A stretch of 64,000 bases of DNA. Source: DASRSS01 sp963799045. GTDB taxonomy: Bacteria; Actinomycetota; Actinomycetes; Mycobacteriales; Jatrophihabitantaceae. The stretch is taken from assembly GCA_963799045.1 (NCBI GenBank), contig CAWCVN010000004.1, positions 372,001 to 436,000 on the forward strand, in the 5' to 3' direction. Positions within the stretch are counted from its first letter, which is position 1. The number at the start of each line of letters is the position of its first letter. Below are positions 49,922 through 57,680 of the stretch, piece by piece. Both the position numbers and the translations under genes were made by a program. The notes under the pieces are model-generated. The model ran no database searches, was not told where the DNA came from, and saw only the letters and a list, made by a program, of their open reading frames with translations.

Positions 49922-51037
49922 GTGTTCGTGGGGTTGCGCGACCTGCGCCATGCGTGGGGTCGCTTCGTGTTGATGGGGGCGGTCATCGCGCTGGTCGCCG
50001 TGTTGACCGTGCTGCTCACCGGGTTGTCGACGGGGTTGGTGAACTCGGGGATCTCGGGGCTTCGGGCGATGCCGCTCACGCATCTGGCGTTCGCGCCGAA
50101 GACCAACTCGACGTTCTCGCAGTCCACACTCGACGCGTCGACGATCCGCGCGCTGGACGCTGCGCCGGGAATCACCGCCGAGCCACTCGGCCTGACGCTG
50201 TTCAACGCCAAGGACGCGACCGGGGCGTCGTTCTCCATCGCGCTCGTCGGGGTGCAGCCGGGCGGCTTCATGGCCGGCGGGGTGGCCGGTGGGTCCGCGC
50301 TGGGGCGCAGCCCGAACGGGGTCGTCATCTCCCGGGGCATCGCCTCGGACGGGGTGCATGTCGGCGAGCGCATCCGCCTCGACCGGGCAGGGGTCACCTT
50401 GGACGTGGTCGGGGTCGCGCCGACGGCCACCTACGGCCACGTCGATCTCGTCTACGCCCCGATCTCGCTGTGGCGCCAGGCCGCCTACGGCCAGGTGACC
50501 GGCGGGGCGCTGCCGCCGAGCGCGCAGGGGCTGGCCTCGGCCGCCGCGCTTCGTGTGCGCTCGGGTGTCGATCTGGCCGCCGTCGGAAAGCGGCTCGGCG
50601 TGGACATCGTGACCAAGAAGCAGGCCTACGCCGGCTCACCCGGCTACGCAGCCGAGACGGCCACCATGAGCCTGATCATCGACTTCCTCTACGTGATCGC
50701 CGCGCTGATCGTCGGCGCCTTCTTCACCGTCTGGACCATCCAGCGCAAGGCCGACATCGGGCTGCTCAAGGCGCTCGGTGCGTCGAACGCGGCGGTGCTG
50801 CGCGACGCGCTGGGCCAGGTGGGCGTGGTGATGGTGCTCGCCACGAGCGTGGGCGCCCTGATCGGCAGCGGCATCGGCACTCTCGTCCCGGCCGGCTCGG
50901 TGCCGTTCGCGCTGCAGGGCGGTGCGATCGTCACCGCCACCGTCGTCCTGGCACTCGCCGGCATGGTCGGCTCGCTGGTGGCCGTGCGCCGGATCGCCGC
51001 CATCGACCCCATCGTCGCGTTGGGAGCCGCCCAGTGA
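49922..51037 (+). CDS. ABC transporter permease (MacB/FtsX-like)
   Basis: A 371-residue permease with one N-terminal helix (FVLMGAVIALVAVLTVLLTG) and a large extracytoplasmic domain of about 210 residues. Three C-terminal helices follow (IIDFLYVIAALIVGAFFTVW, VVMVLATSVGALIGSGIGTL, IVTATVVLALAGMVGSLVAV). The IQRKADIGLLKALGASNAAV segment is the FtsX coupling motif. GTG 49922 is chosen after AGGGGG; neighbouring GTGs are alternatives. It forms a GTGA overlap with the ATPase gene. This is a type VII (mechanotransmission) exporter; substrate unknown. Confidence 0.88.
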   Translation: MFVGLRDLRHAWGRFVLMGAVIALVAVLTVLLTGLSTGLVNSGISGLRAMPLTHLAFAPKTNSTFSQSTLDASTIRALDAAPGITAEPLGLTLFNAKDATGASFSIALVGVQPGGFMAGGVAGGSALGRSPNGVVISRGIASDGVHVGERIRLDRAGVTLDVVGVAPTATYGHVDLVYAPISLWRQAAYGQVTGGALPPSAQGLASAAALRVRSGVDLAAVGKRLGVDIVTKKQAYAGSPGYAAETATMSLIIDFLYVIAALIVGAFFTVWTIQRKADIGLLKALGASNAAVLRDALGQVGVVMVLATSVGALIGSGIGTLVPAGSVPFALQGGAIVTATVVLALAGMVGSLVAVRRIAAIDPIVALGAAQ

Positions 51038-51792
51038 ACGCCAGGAAGTCCGTGAACCCCGTCAGCGCCGGGCGCGGCGTCGCGAACCCGAGGACCGCCG
51101 GTGGTGGGTTGCGCCTGGAGCATGTCTGCCTGCGCTACGGCGACGGGGACGAGGAGCTCGTCGCGCTCGACGACGTGTCGCTCGCCGTCGAGGCGGGGGA
51201 GCTGGTGGCCGTGGTCGGCGCCTCGGGCTCGGGCAAGTCCAGCCTGCTGGCCGTCGCCGGGGCGATGCGCCGGCCCGACAGCGGCGCCATCACCGTCGGC
51301 GGCACGGACCTGACCGGGGTGCCGGCGAAGAAGCGCAGCTCCGTTCGCCACGAGCTGATCGGCTTCGTCTTCCAGGGCTCGAACCTGCTGGCGTCGCTGA
51401 CCGCGCTCGAGCAACTCGAACTCGTCGGGCGGATCGGTGGCGCGCCCCGTGCCACGACCCGGGATAAGGCGTCGGCGCTGCTCGACGAGGTCGGCCTGGC
51501 CGCCAAGGCCCGGCGACTGCCCGGGCAGCTGTCCGGCGGGGAACGTCAGCGGGTCGGCATCGCCCGGGCGCTGATGGCCGACCCGGCGGTGCTGCTCGTG
51601 GACGAGCCCACCTCGGCGCTCGACCACCAGCGGGCCGTCGACATCGTCACCTTGCTCGCCGAGCAGACGCGGCGGCACCGGATCGCGACGCTGATGGTGA
51701 CCCATGACCGCTCGGTGACCGCGCTGGCCGACCGGGTCATCGAGATGCGTGACGGGCGCCTCAGTCAGGCCGGGGCGGGGGCGGCAGGATAA
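51034..51792 (+). CDS. ABC transporter ATP-binding protein (LolD/MacB type)
   Basis: A 252-residue ATPase with Walker A VGASGSGKSS, Q-loop FVFQGSNLLASLT, signature LSGGERQRVGIARAL, Walker B VLLVDEPTSALD and the switch-His loop MVTHDRS. The GTG overlaps the permease stop, so the two are translationally coupled and should form one homodimeric exporter. A roughly 25-residue N-terminal extension precedes the first strand. Confidence 0.95.
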   Translation: MNARKSVNPVSAGRGVANPRTAGGGLRLEHVCLRYGDGDEELVALDDVSLAVEAGELVAVVGASGSGKSSLLAVAGAMRRPDSGAITVGGTDLTGVPAKKRSSVRHELIGFVFQGSNLLASLTALEQLELVGRIGGAPRATTRDKASALLDEVGLAAKARRLPGQLSGGERQRVGIARALMADPAVLLVDEPTSALDHQRAVDIVTLLAEQTRRHRIATLMVTHDRSVTALADRVIEMRDGRLSQAGAGAAG

Positions 51793-51798
51793 GTCGCC

Positions 51799-52398
51799 AT
51801 GCCCCGCATCAGCGCGCCCACCGTACGAGAGCATCACGACCAGCAGCACGAGGCGATCCTCGACGCGGTCGGGGCCACTCTCGCCGAGCAGGGCTATGCG
51901 GGCGTCGAGCTGGCCACCGTGGGCCGGCAAGTGGGGCTGGCGCGCACCTCGCTGTATCGCTATGCCCGCGACAAGGACGAACTCGTCGCACAGTGGCTCG
52001 AGCGCGCGTTCGGCCCGGCCATGGCCCAGGCCCAGGCGACACTCGGCGCGGCCCGACCGCCCGCGGAGCGGATCTGGGCGTGGCTCGACGGTCAACTGCA
52101 CTTCGCCGCCCGGCCCCGCGACGGTGCCGCCGCCCGGCTGATGGCCGAGTTCGATCACCTGCCCGAGCCGATCCAGACCCGGATCGTCGAGGGCCACCGA
52201 CCGCTGCGCGACGCCCTCGCCGCCACCGTCGCCGAGGCCCTGCACGACCAGCCCGACCGTGACCCGGCGCTGGTCCTCGCCCTGCTAGACGCCATCGCCG
52301 CCGCCGTCACCCGGCAAGCCGCGGGCGGCCTCACGCCGCAGCTGCGTGCCGAGGCCAGAAACGCCGTGCTCGCAGTCCTCGCCACCGCGAGCACCTGA
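51799..52398 (+). CDS. TetR-family transcriptional regulator
   Basis: This 199-residue protein has an N-terminal HTH domain (ILDAVGATLAEQGYAGVELA, TVGRQVGLARTSLYRYARDK), the canonical TetR pattern, and a helical ligand-binding C-terminus. It begins 6 bp after the ABC ATPase gene in the same operon and most likely represses the exporter, responding to its substrate (inference). Confidence 0.92.
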   Translation: MPRISAPTVREHHDQQHEAILDAVGATLAEQGYAGVELATVGRQVGLARTSLYRYARDKDELVAQWLERAFGPAMAQAQATLGAARPPAERIWAWLDGQLHFAARPRDGAAARLMAEFDHLPEPIQTRIVEGHRPLRDALAATVAEALHDQPDRDPALVLALLDAIAAAVTRQAAGGLTPQLRAEARNAVLAVLATAST

Positions 52399-52681
52399 CC
52401 GTGCTGGCGACCCGTCGACCGACCGACGCCGGGCGTCCGGGCCGGTGAGTGCCAGCGCGCCTCGCCCGGCAGGTGGTCGTGAAGGCCGGAAACCAGCTTC
52501 GCAACACCGCACACATCACGGAGTTGGGACTTCTTGCTCTAACGGGGCCGACCCGGCGCGACGACACTCAGGGAGCATCGGGGGATGTGGAATTTGGTGG
52601 GACCGTCATGAACATGGCCGAGGCAGCAGCAGGTAACAGGTACGCCCCGGGAACTCGTCCGCGTGCAGCGGGGGCAGTGTC
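52399..52681. other. Intergenic region with no recognised gene
   Basis: About 280 bp between the TetR gene and the DUF3494 gene. It contains a less G/C-rich patch (GGAGTTGGGACTTCTTGCTC near 52520 and GTGGAATTTGGTGGGACCGT near 52585) that could hold the promoter of the surface-protein gene. No coding frame with convincing protein features is seen. Confidence 0.4.
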
Positions 52682-53866
52682 GTGAGCCCCACGCGTCGTG
52701 GGAGGGTCAGGCGTCAGCGCAGCCGCATCGGCTCGAGGCTGCGATGGGCTGGCGCAACAACCTTCGTGGCAGCAGTCGTGGTGATGGTGTCGGTGGCGTC
52801 ATTGCCGCCGGCGAATGCGGCGGCCGCTCCCGTGAACCTCGGGACAGCAGCAAGCTACTCGGTACTCGGGGGCTCGACCGTGACCAATACCGGGCCCACC
52901 GTGCTGGGCGAGAGTCTCGGGCTGAGCCCCGGGTCAGCGATCACCGGCTTCCCACCCGGTGTCGTGGGGGGCGCAACACACGCGGCTGACGCCGCCGCTG
53001 CCCAGGCACAATCCGATCTCACCATTGCCTACAACGATGCAGCCGGTCGGGCACCCAACGCGACGGTGGCAGGCGACTTGGTCGGGCGGACACTGACGGC
53101 GGGCGTGTACAAGTCGACCGGCCCGTTGAGCCTCAGTGGAACCCTGACGCTCGACGCGCAAGGCGACCCGTCATCGGTCTTCATCTTCCAGATCGCGTCC
53201 ACGTTCATCTCTGCCAGCGCAAGCCACATCAGCATGATTAACGGTGCTCAGGCCTGTCACGTGTATTGGCAGGTTGGTAGCTCCGCGACGCTTGGCACGA
53301 ACTCGGCATTCACGGGAACGCTCATGGCGCTGACCTCGATCACCGTCACCACGGGGACGGCCGTCGAAGGGCGAGCCTTAGCCCGCAACGGTGCAGTCAC
53401 CCTGGACAGCAACGTCTTCACCTCGCCCAGCTGCAACACGACGCTGCCCACCAGCCCGGGCTCGAGCACCGGCACGGGATCCACGACGGGTGCGAGCACC
53501 GGCACGGGCTCCACGACGGGTGCGAGCACCGGCACGGGCTCCACGACGGGTGCGAGCACCGGCACGGGCTCCACGACGGGTGCGAGCACCGGCACGGGCT
53601 CCACGACGGGCACGGGCACCGGGACCAGCGCGCGCACCGGAAGCGTCACAGGCAGCGGGATCTCTAGCGGGACTCTCACCGGCACCAGCAGCGCCGTCGT
53701 ATCCGGATTGGTGAACCAGTCATCAGGTTCGTCGGCCTCCAGCCCGACTCTCGCAAGCACCGGCAATCCCGCCGTCGCACCAATGGTCAGGTGGGCGCTT
53801 GTCGCGCTCGTCCTCGGAACGACGCTGGTGGCATCCGCGACACGCGTCTACCGTCGCCGGCACTGA
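52682..53866 (+). CDS. DUF3494 (ice-binding-like) cell-surface protein with Ser/Thr/Gly repeats
   Basis: A 394-residue exported protein. Its signal peptide is AGATTFVAAVVVMVSVASLP with cleavage near ANAAAA. The DUF3494 domain begins PVNLGTAASYSVLGGSTVTN and includes SLGLSPGSAITGFPPGVVGG, GTLTLDAQGDPSSVFIFQIA and TGTLMALTSITVTTGTAVEG. A linker of five (ASTGTGSTTG)-type repeats follows. The C-terminus has LASTG, a membrane helix and RRRH, resembling a sortase-type or membrane-anchored wall signal. DUF3494 beta-helices include ice-binding and adhesion proteins; the function here is not proven. Start GTG. Confidence 0.88.
   Translation: MSPTRRGRVRRQRSRIGSRLRWAGATTFVAAVVVMVSVASLPPANAAAAPVNLGTAASYSVLGGSTVTNTGPTVLGESLGLSPGSAITGFPPGVVGGATHAADAAAAQAQSDLTIAYNDAAGRAPNATVAGDLVGRTLTAGVYKSTGPLSLSGTLTLDAQGDPSSVFIFQIASTFISASASHISMINGAQACHVYWQVGSSATLGTNSAFTGTLMALTSITVTTGTAVEGRALARNGAVTLDSNVFTSPSCNTTLPTSPGSSTGTGSTTGASTGTGSTTGASTGTGSTTGASTGTGSTTGASTGTGSTTGTGTGTSARTGSVTGSGISSGTLTGTSSAVVSGLVNQSSGSSASSPTLASTGNPAVAPMVRWALVALVLGTTLVASATRVYRRRH
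53464..53613 (+). repeat. Five 30-bp tandem repeats in the DUF3494 gene
   Basis: The unit GAGCACCGGCACGGGCTCCA plus CGACGGGTGC repeats about five times almost without mismatch, encoding STGTGSTTGA decapeptides. It forms a flexible stalk between the globular domain and the wall anchor. Copy number is likely variable. Confidence 0.92.
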
Positions 53867-54089
53867 CCTGGCCCTCCTGACGCCAGCTAAGCGTGCCCGG
53901 ATACAGCTACGTGTCCTGGACAACCTGTGGCCGTGGTGGGACGAGATCATCGCGACCACCCTCGGCTACAGCGGCATCAGGTTGGCCAACGCACGATCAC
54001 GCCAGCGGTCCTGTATCGCCGCAGATCCAGCACCGTTGCCGCAGGTATGGAGACCGAACTGTCCTACAATTTGTGTTACATTTCGGGGT

Positions 54090-54323
54090 GTGGCGCAGAC
54101 GATCACCTTCCGACCCGACGAAGACGCCGAGCGTGCCCTTGCCGTACTTACCGCTGACGGCACCGCCGTATCGGCGGTTGTCCGGACTGCGCTAATCGCC
54201 GCCGCACGTGCGCGAGCGCAACAGCGGGTGCGCGCCGAAGCCGAAGCCCTTGCCGCCGACGCCGCCGATCGGGCCGAAGCCGCCCAGGTGTTGCGCGACA
54301 TGGAGACGCTGCGTGCGTGGTGA
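54090..54323 (+). CDS. MazE-like antitoxin
   Basis: A 77-residue protein from GTG 54090: VAQTITFRPDEDAERALAVL, then VSAVVRTALIAAARARAQQR and a long acidic/Ala helix (RAEAEALAADAADRAEAAQV) ending MRDMETLRAW-like. This is the ribbon-helix-helix plus neutralising-tail layout of type II antitoxins. It overlaps the MazF gene by 11 bp. The upstream 220 bp have an A/T-rich promoter-like patch (ACAATTTGTGTTACATTTCG). Confidence 0.8.
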   Translation: MAQTITFRPDEDAERALAVLTADGTAVSAVVRTALIAAARARAQQRVRAEAEALAADAADRAEAAQVLRDMETLRAW

Positions 54324-54624
54324 TATTCATCGGGTGACGGCATCTCCCGGGGTTCGGGGCCACGAGCAACGCGGACCGCGCTTCGCGGTCGTCGTGCAGT
54401 CCGATTCCCTGCCACTGTCGACGCTTCTCGTTGCACCGACCTCGACCTCGGCGCGAGCTGCCAGCTTTCGCCCCGAGATCCTCCTCGAAGGGATCACCAC
54501 TCGCGTATTGGTCGAGCAGACCGCCGCCGTGGATCCCGCCCGGCTCGGCGGGCACGTCGGACAGCTCGCCCTCGACGAACTTCAACAGGTCGAAGCGGCC
54601 TTGCGGATCATCCTCGAGCTGTAG
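54313..54624 (+). CDS. MazF-family endoribonuclease toxin
   Basis: A 103-residue toxin from GTG 54313: VRGDIHRVTASPGVRGHEQR, GPRFAVVVQSDSLPLSTLLV and the C-terminal LGGHVGQLALDELQQVEAAL. The RG(D)I, GHEQxGxRxxVVVQSD and LVAPTS elements are classic PemK/MazF. It pairs with the overlapping antitoxin gene. It is probably mRNA-cleaving; sequence specificity is unknown. Confidence 0.9.
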   Translation: MRGDIHRVTASPGVRGHEQRGPRFAVVVQSDSLPLSTLLVAPTSTSARAASFRPEILLEGITTRVLVEQTAAVDPARLGGHVGQLALDELQQVEAALRIILEL

Positions 54625-54853
54625 CCGTGCCTGCATCCGCGGGGGCAAGGCAAAGCGCACTATCTCGCCGCCGTCATGAGCGGTGCCGTCGACGCTGAAG
54701 CCATGAACGGCGCTGTACGCGCGTCCGAGCACGACCGCATCGGTGGTGAGCAGCGCTGACTGACGGCTCGGGACATGGGGATCGCGGCTACTTGATCAGC
54801 AGTCGACCACTCGTCGGCGACGACGGGGCCGGCGGGTGGGACACGGTGCGGTA

Positions 54854-55183
54854 CTAGTTCGGCAGCAGGAGCCGGGCGGCAGGTGACGGCGAGCGGGGAC
54901 CGTCGGCGCGATCGGGCACGTCCCAGACCGGCAGGGTAGCGCTACGTGGCGCGCGCCGCTCGCTGACGAACCGGTTGACCACGGCCCGCCGGACGTAGGC
55001 GACCGGCGCGGCCGCTGGAGCGACCATCTCCCAACACGGGTAGACGTGGGTCAGCGTCGCCTGCAGCAGATCCTCGCCGTCGTGCCGGCTGCCGGTCAGC
55101 AGCACCGCGGCACGCAGCAGCTCCGATGCGTGATCCGCGACGAACGACTCGAACCCCCCGGGCACCGGCGCCACCCCTTCCAC
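54854..55183 (-). pseudogene. Truncated ECF (SigE-family) sigma factor
   Basis: The 109-residue frame contains only region 2 of an ECF sigma factor: FESFVADHASELLRAAVLLT, DGEDLLQATLTHVYPCWEMV and AYVRRAVVNRFVSERRAPRS. The linker VWDVPDRADGP then runs into SPSPAARLLLPN and a stop. Region 4, needed to recognise -35 DNA, is absent, and no region-4-like coding is found in the next 230 bp. It is most likely a pseudogene fragment, though a region-2-only protein cannot be excluded. Confidence 0.7.
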
Positions 55184-55234
55184 CTCGATGACGCGCGGGG
55201 GCGGCGATGTGTGGCGTCGGCCTGCTCCGGCGCG

Positions 55235-55552
55235 TCAGTCCGTGAGCACGGCGTCGATCAGGCCCGGGAAGCGCCGCTCGAGCTCGGCCCGGCGCAGGGT
55301 GACCGTGCGCTGCCGGCCGGCCGGCTCGTTGCGGATGACCCCGGCCTCACGCAACGTCTTCAGGTGGTGCGAGAACGTCGACTTCGGCGCGTCGGGGTCG
55401 ACGGCCTGGCACTGCGCGACCGTCTGCGGCCCCTCGGCGGCGAGCTGGCGGACCAGCTGGAGCCGGGCCGGGTCGCTGAGCGCGAACAGGACGGCCGGCA
55501 GCTCGACCGCGTCGAGGTCCGGGTGGTCGAGTTCGCGGGATGTGGATGGCAT
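55235..55552 (-). CDS. ArsR-family transcriptional regulator
   Basis: About 105 residues with a winged helix: LPAVLFALSDPARLQLVRQL, QTVAQCQAVDPDAPKSTFSH, HHLKTLREAGVIRNEPAGRQ. No ArsR-type CVC metal motif is present in the recognition helix, so it is probably a non-metal sensor. The start may be the ATG at 55552 or one at 55576. It is divergent from an MFS exporter with a perfect palindrome between them and probably represses that gene and itself. Confidence 0.9.
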   Translation of the reverse strand: MPSTSRELDHPDLDAVELPAVLFALSDPARLQLVRQLAAEGPQTVAQCQAVDPDAPKSTFSHHLKTLREAGVIRNEPAGRQRTVTLRRAELERRFPGLIDAVLTD

Positions 55553-55599
55553 CACAGTTCGAGTTTCTTGGAACATTTCGCGTGGGGGCCTCGGTTGGC

Positions 55600-55623
55600 A
55601 CCGTTCGACACAAGTCGAACGGT
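55600..55623. promoter_or_regulatory. Operator palindrome between arsR-type regulator and MFS gene
   Basis: Ten-base arms ACCGTTCGAC and GTCGAACGGT flank a 4-bp centre (ACAA), a perfect 24-bp dyad ending 19 bp before the MFS ATG. A related half-site (AGTTCGAG) occurs at about 55557-55564 near the regulator start. This is the expected size and position for ArsR binding. Confidence 0.75.
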
Positions 55624-55642
55624 ACTCGGATCGGAGCCCATC

Positions 55643-56911
55643 ATGGCAACGCTGCTTCCGGAATCACAGCGCTCGGCGAGTGCGGCGCGGGGCCGCCGCA
55701 CGCTGTCGCGACCGGTGGCCTTCTGGGCGGTCGCGGTGACGGCCGCGGCCCTGCTGGCCGCCTCGAGCGCGCCAAGCCCGCTCTACCCGCTGTTGCAGGC
55801 CGAGTACGGCTTCGCCCCGCTGATCCTGACGGCCATCTTCGCCGTCTACGTCCTCGCTCTGCTGGCGAGCCTGCTGACGGTCGGGCGGTTGTCCGACCAG
55901 CTCGGGCGCCGGCCAGTGCTGGCCGTCGCGCTGGTGATCGAGGCGGCTGCCATGGCGCTGTTCCTGGACGCCGCCGGCGTCGGCTGGCTCGTCGCCGCAC
56001 GCGTCGTGCAGGGCCTGGGCACCGGGGCGGCGGTCGGGGTGCTCGGCGCGTACCTGCTCGACCTGCAGCCCGCGGACGGTTCCCGCCTCGGTTCCCTGGT
56101 CAACAGCGCGGCACCGTCGGCCGGGTTGGCCGTCGGGACGGCCCTGACCGGCGCGCTGATGCAGTGGGCGCCGGCCCCGACCCGGCTCGTGTTCGGCGTC
56201 CTGACCGTCCTGTTCGCAGCACTGGCGGCGAGCGTGGCCGCGCTGCCGGAGACCGTGTATCGCCGGCCGTTCTCGTGGGCGGCGCTACGGCCCGAGGTGA
56301 GCGTCCCGCCGCGGGCGCGCCGCGCGTTCGCCGCCGCGGCGCCGGCCTTGATCGCCACATGGGCGCTGGGCGGGCTGATGTTCTCGGTGGGCGGCTCGTT
56401 GCTGGGGACGGTCTTCGCCCAGACCGATCACGCCGTCGTCGGGGCCGCGCTCGGCGTGTTCGCCGCGTCCGGAGCCGTGGCCGCGGTGCTGGCCCGCGAC
56501 CTGGCCCCGGCGGTCATGGCGCGGGCAGGGGTCGCCGTGCTCGCGGCGGGCGTGGCGCTGTTGGTCGTCGCGGTGACGGCCGCGTCGCTGGCCGCCTTCC
56601 TGCTGGCTGCAGTCGTCGCCGGGACCGGCTTCGGAGCGGGCTTCCTCGGCGCGCTGCGGTCGGTGACCCAGCTCGCCGAGCCGCACGAGCGGGCCGGCCT
56701 GCTCTCGGCCGTCTACGTGGTCAGCTACCTGGCCCTGAGCGTGCCGGCGCTCGCGGCCGGCCTGCTGATCGACCGGATCGGGCTGCGCGTCACCTCGCTC
56801 GACTACGGCACGCTGGTCGGCGTCGTGGCGCTGACCGCCCTCGCGCTCGATCTGCTCCTCGCCCGCCGCGCCCCGGGCCGGCCCACGCGCGGCTGCCCGG
56901 CGCGGGGCTGA
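55643..56911 (+). CDS. MFS transporter
   Basis: A 422-residue, 12-helix major facilitator protein. The loop 2-3 signature is GRLSDQLGRRPVLAVALVIE. Helix 1 (FWAVAVTAAALLAASSAPSP, LYPLLQAEYGFAP) and the central GSRLGSLVNSAAPSAGLAVG motif resemble drug exporters of the EmrB/Bmr-like DHA1 group. The ATG at 55643 follows GGAGCC. Regulated by the divergent ArsR protein, it probably exports a toxic organic compound (inference). Confidence 0.9.
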   Translation: MATLLPESQRSASAARGRRTLSRPVAFWAVAVTAAALLAASSAPSPLYPLLQAEYGFAPLILTAIFAVYVLALLASLLTVGRLSDQLGRRPVLAVALVIEAAAMALFLDAAGVGWLVAARVVQGLGTGAAVGVLGAYLLDLQPADGSRLGSLVNSAAPSAGLAVGTALTGALMQWAPAPTRLVFGVLTVLFAALAASVAALPETVYRRPFSWAALRPEVSVPPRARRAFAAAAPALIATWALGGLMFSVGGSLLGTVFAQTDHAVVGAALGVFAASGAVAAVLARDLAPAVMARAGVAVLAAGVALLVVAVTAASLAAFLLAAVVAGTGFGAGFLGALRSVTQLAEPHERAGLLSAVYVVSYLALSVPALAAGLLIDRIGLRVTSLDYGTLVGVVALTALALDLLLARRAPGRPTRGCPARG

Positions 56912-56942
56912 TCGGCGCAGGGCTGATCGGTGGCCCGCGGCG

Positions 56943-57316
56943 TCACGCTGCCGGCCGGTACCGGCAGACCTGGACGCCGCTCGCCGTCGTCGAGGCGGAG
57001 GTCTACTCGAACGTGCGTGCCGCACCGTCGGCGGGGAACAGCGTCTTGCCCCCGCCGAGGGTGATCGGCTCGATCATCAGGACGAGCTCGTCCACCGCTG
57101 CGACCGCCAGCAGCGTGCGGACGACGGACAGGCTGCCGTAGTCGTAGGTGTCGCCGCCCGGCTGCGCGCGCAGCGTCGACACCGTGTCGATCAGGTCGGC
57201 TGCGCGGATGATCGTCGTCGGCGCCCAGCTGAGGTCGGCGTCGGTCAGCGTGTCGGACACGACGTACTTGTCGGCCCGGTTGATCCAGTCGGAGTACGGG
57301 TCGCCGCTGCGCTCGG
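56943..57316 (-). pseudogene. Dihydrofolate-reductase/RibD-like protein, remnant
   Basis: An in-frame stretch without its N-terminus reads GDPYSDWINRADKYVVSDTL, ADLSWAPTTIIRAADLIDTV, TYDYGSLSVVRTLLAVAAVD and ELVLMIEPITLGGGKTLFPA. These are characteristic of the C-terminal half of RibD_C/DHFR-type proteins. After GAARTFE a TAG interrupts the frame, which then continues TSASTTASGVQVCRYRPAA to a second stop at 56943. Upstream, a TGA at 57317-57319 closes the frame and no N-terminal half is found. The gene is decayed. Confidence 0.75.
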
Positions 57317-57680
57317 GTCAGGCCGCGGCGGAGACCTGGCAGGTCCGGCGGCCCCGCAGTAGCACCTCGCTCCGGCTCGCTACGACCGGACGTTGCTTCG
57401 CGAAGCGGTAGCCGGCCCTCGGGCGGGTCGCGAATCGGCGCGCTCGCCGCGTCCCCCGTTCGTCCGGCGCCCTATCCGTCCGGCTTTTCGGTCTGATCAG
57501 TACACAGCCCGACTAAACAACTTCCACCATTTTGGTGTGTGCTCTTGTCTTTAGATCCGATATGGGGCTATGAACTGTAGCTGTCTGGTTGGTCTCGTTC
57601 GGTTCTGCCTCACGGTCCCAACAGAATCACCCAGAACGACACGACGGCAGTCTGGTCCCCACGCCCACGGAGGTGGTCAC
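57317..57680. other. Intergenic region upstream of the alpha-galactosidase gene
   Basis: About 360 bp. The part near 57495-57560 is A/T-enriched (CTAAACAACTTCCACCATTT, CTTGTCTTTAGATCCGATAT) and probably contains the promoter. No operator palindrome stands out. A frame from 57570 could extend the galactosidase by 37 residues, but it lacks a signal-peptide character. Nothing else recognised. Confidence 0.4.

Noticed and set aside
53799..54089. N-terminal extension of the second antitoxin, including a protein-like stretch (LRVLDNLWPWWDEIIATT)
   Set aside because: The antitoxin family begins at GTG 54090. The upstream part is not part of that fold and has no start signal of its own. It could be a remnant but cannot be assigned.
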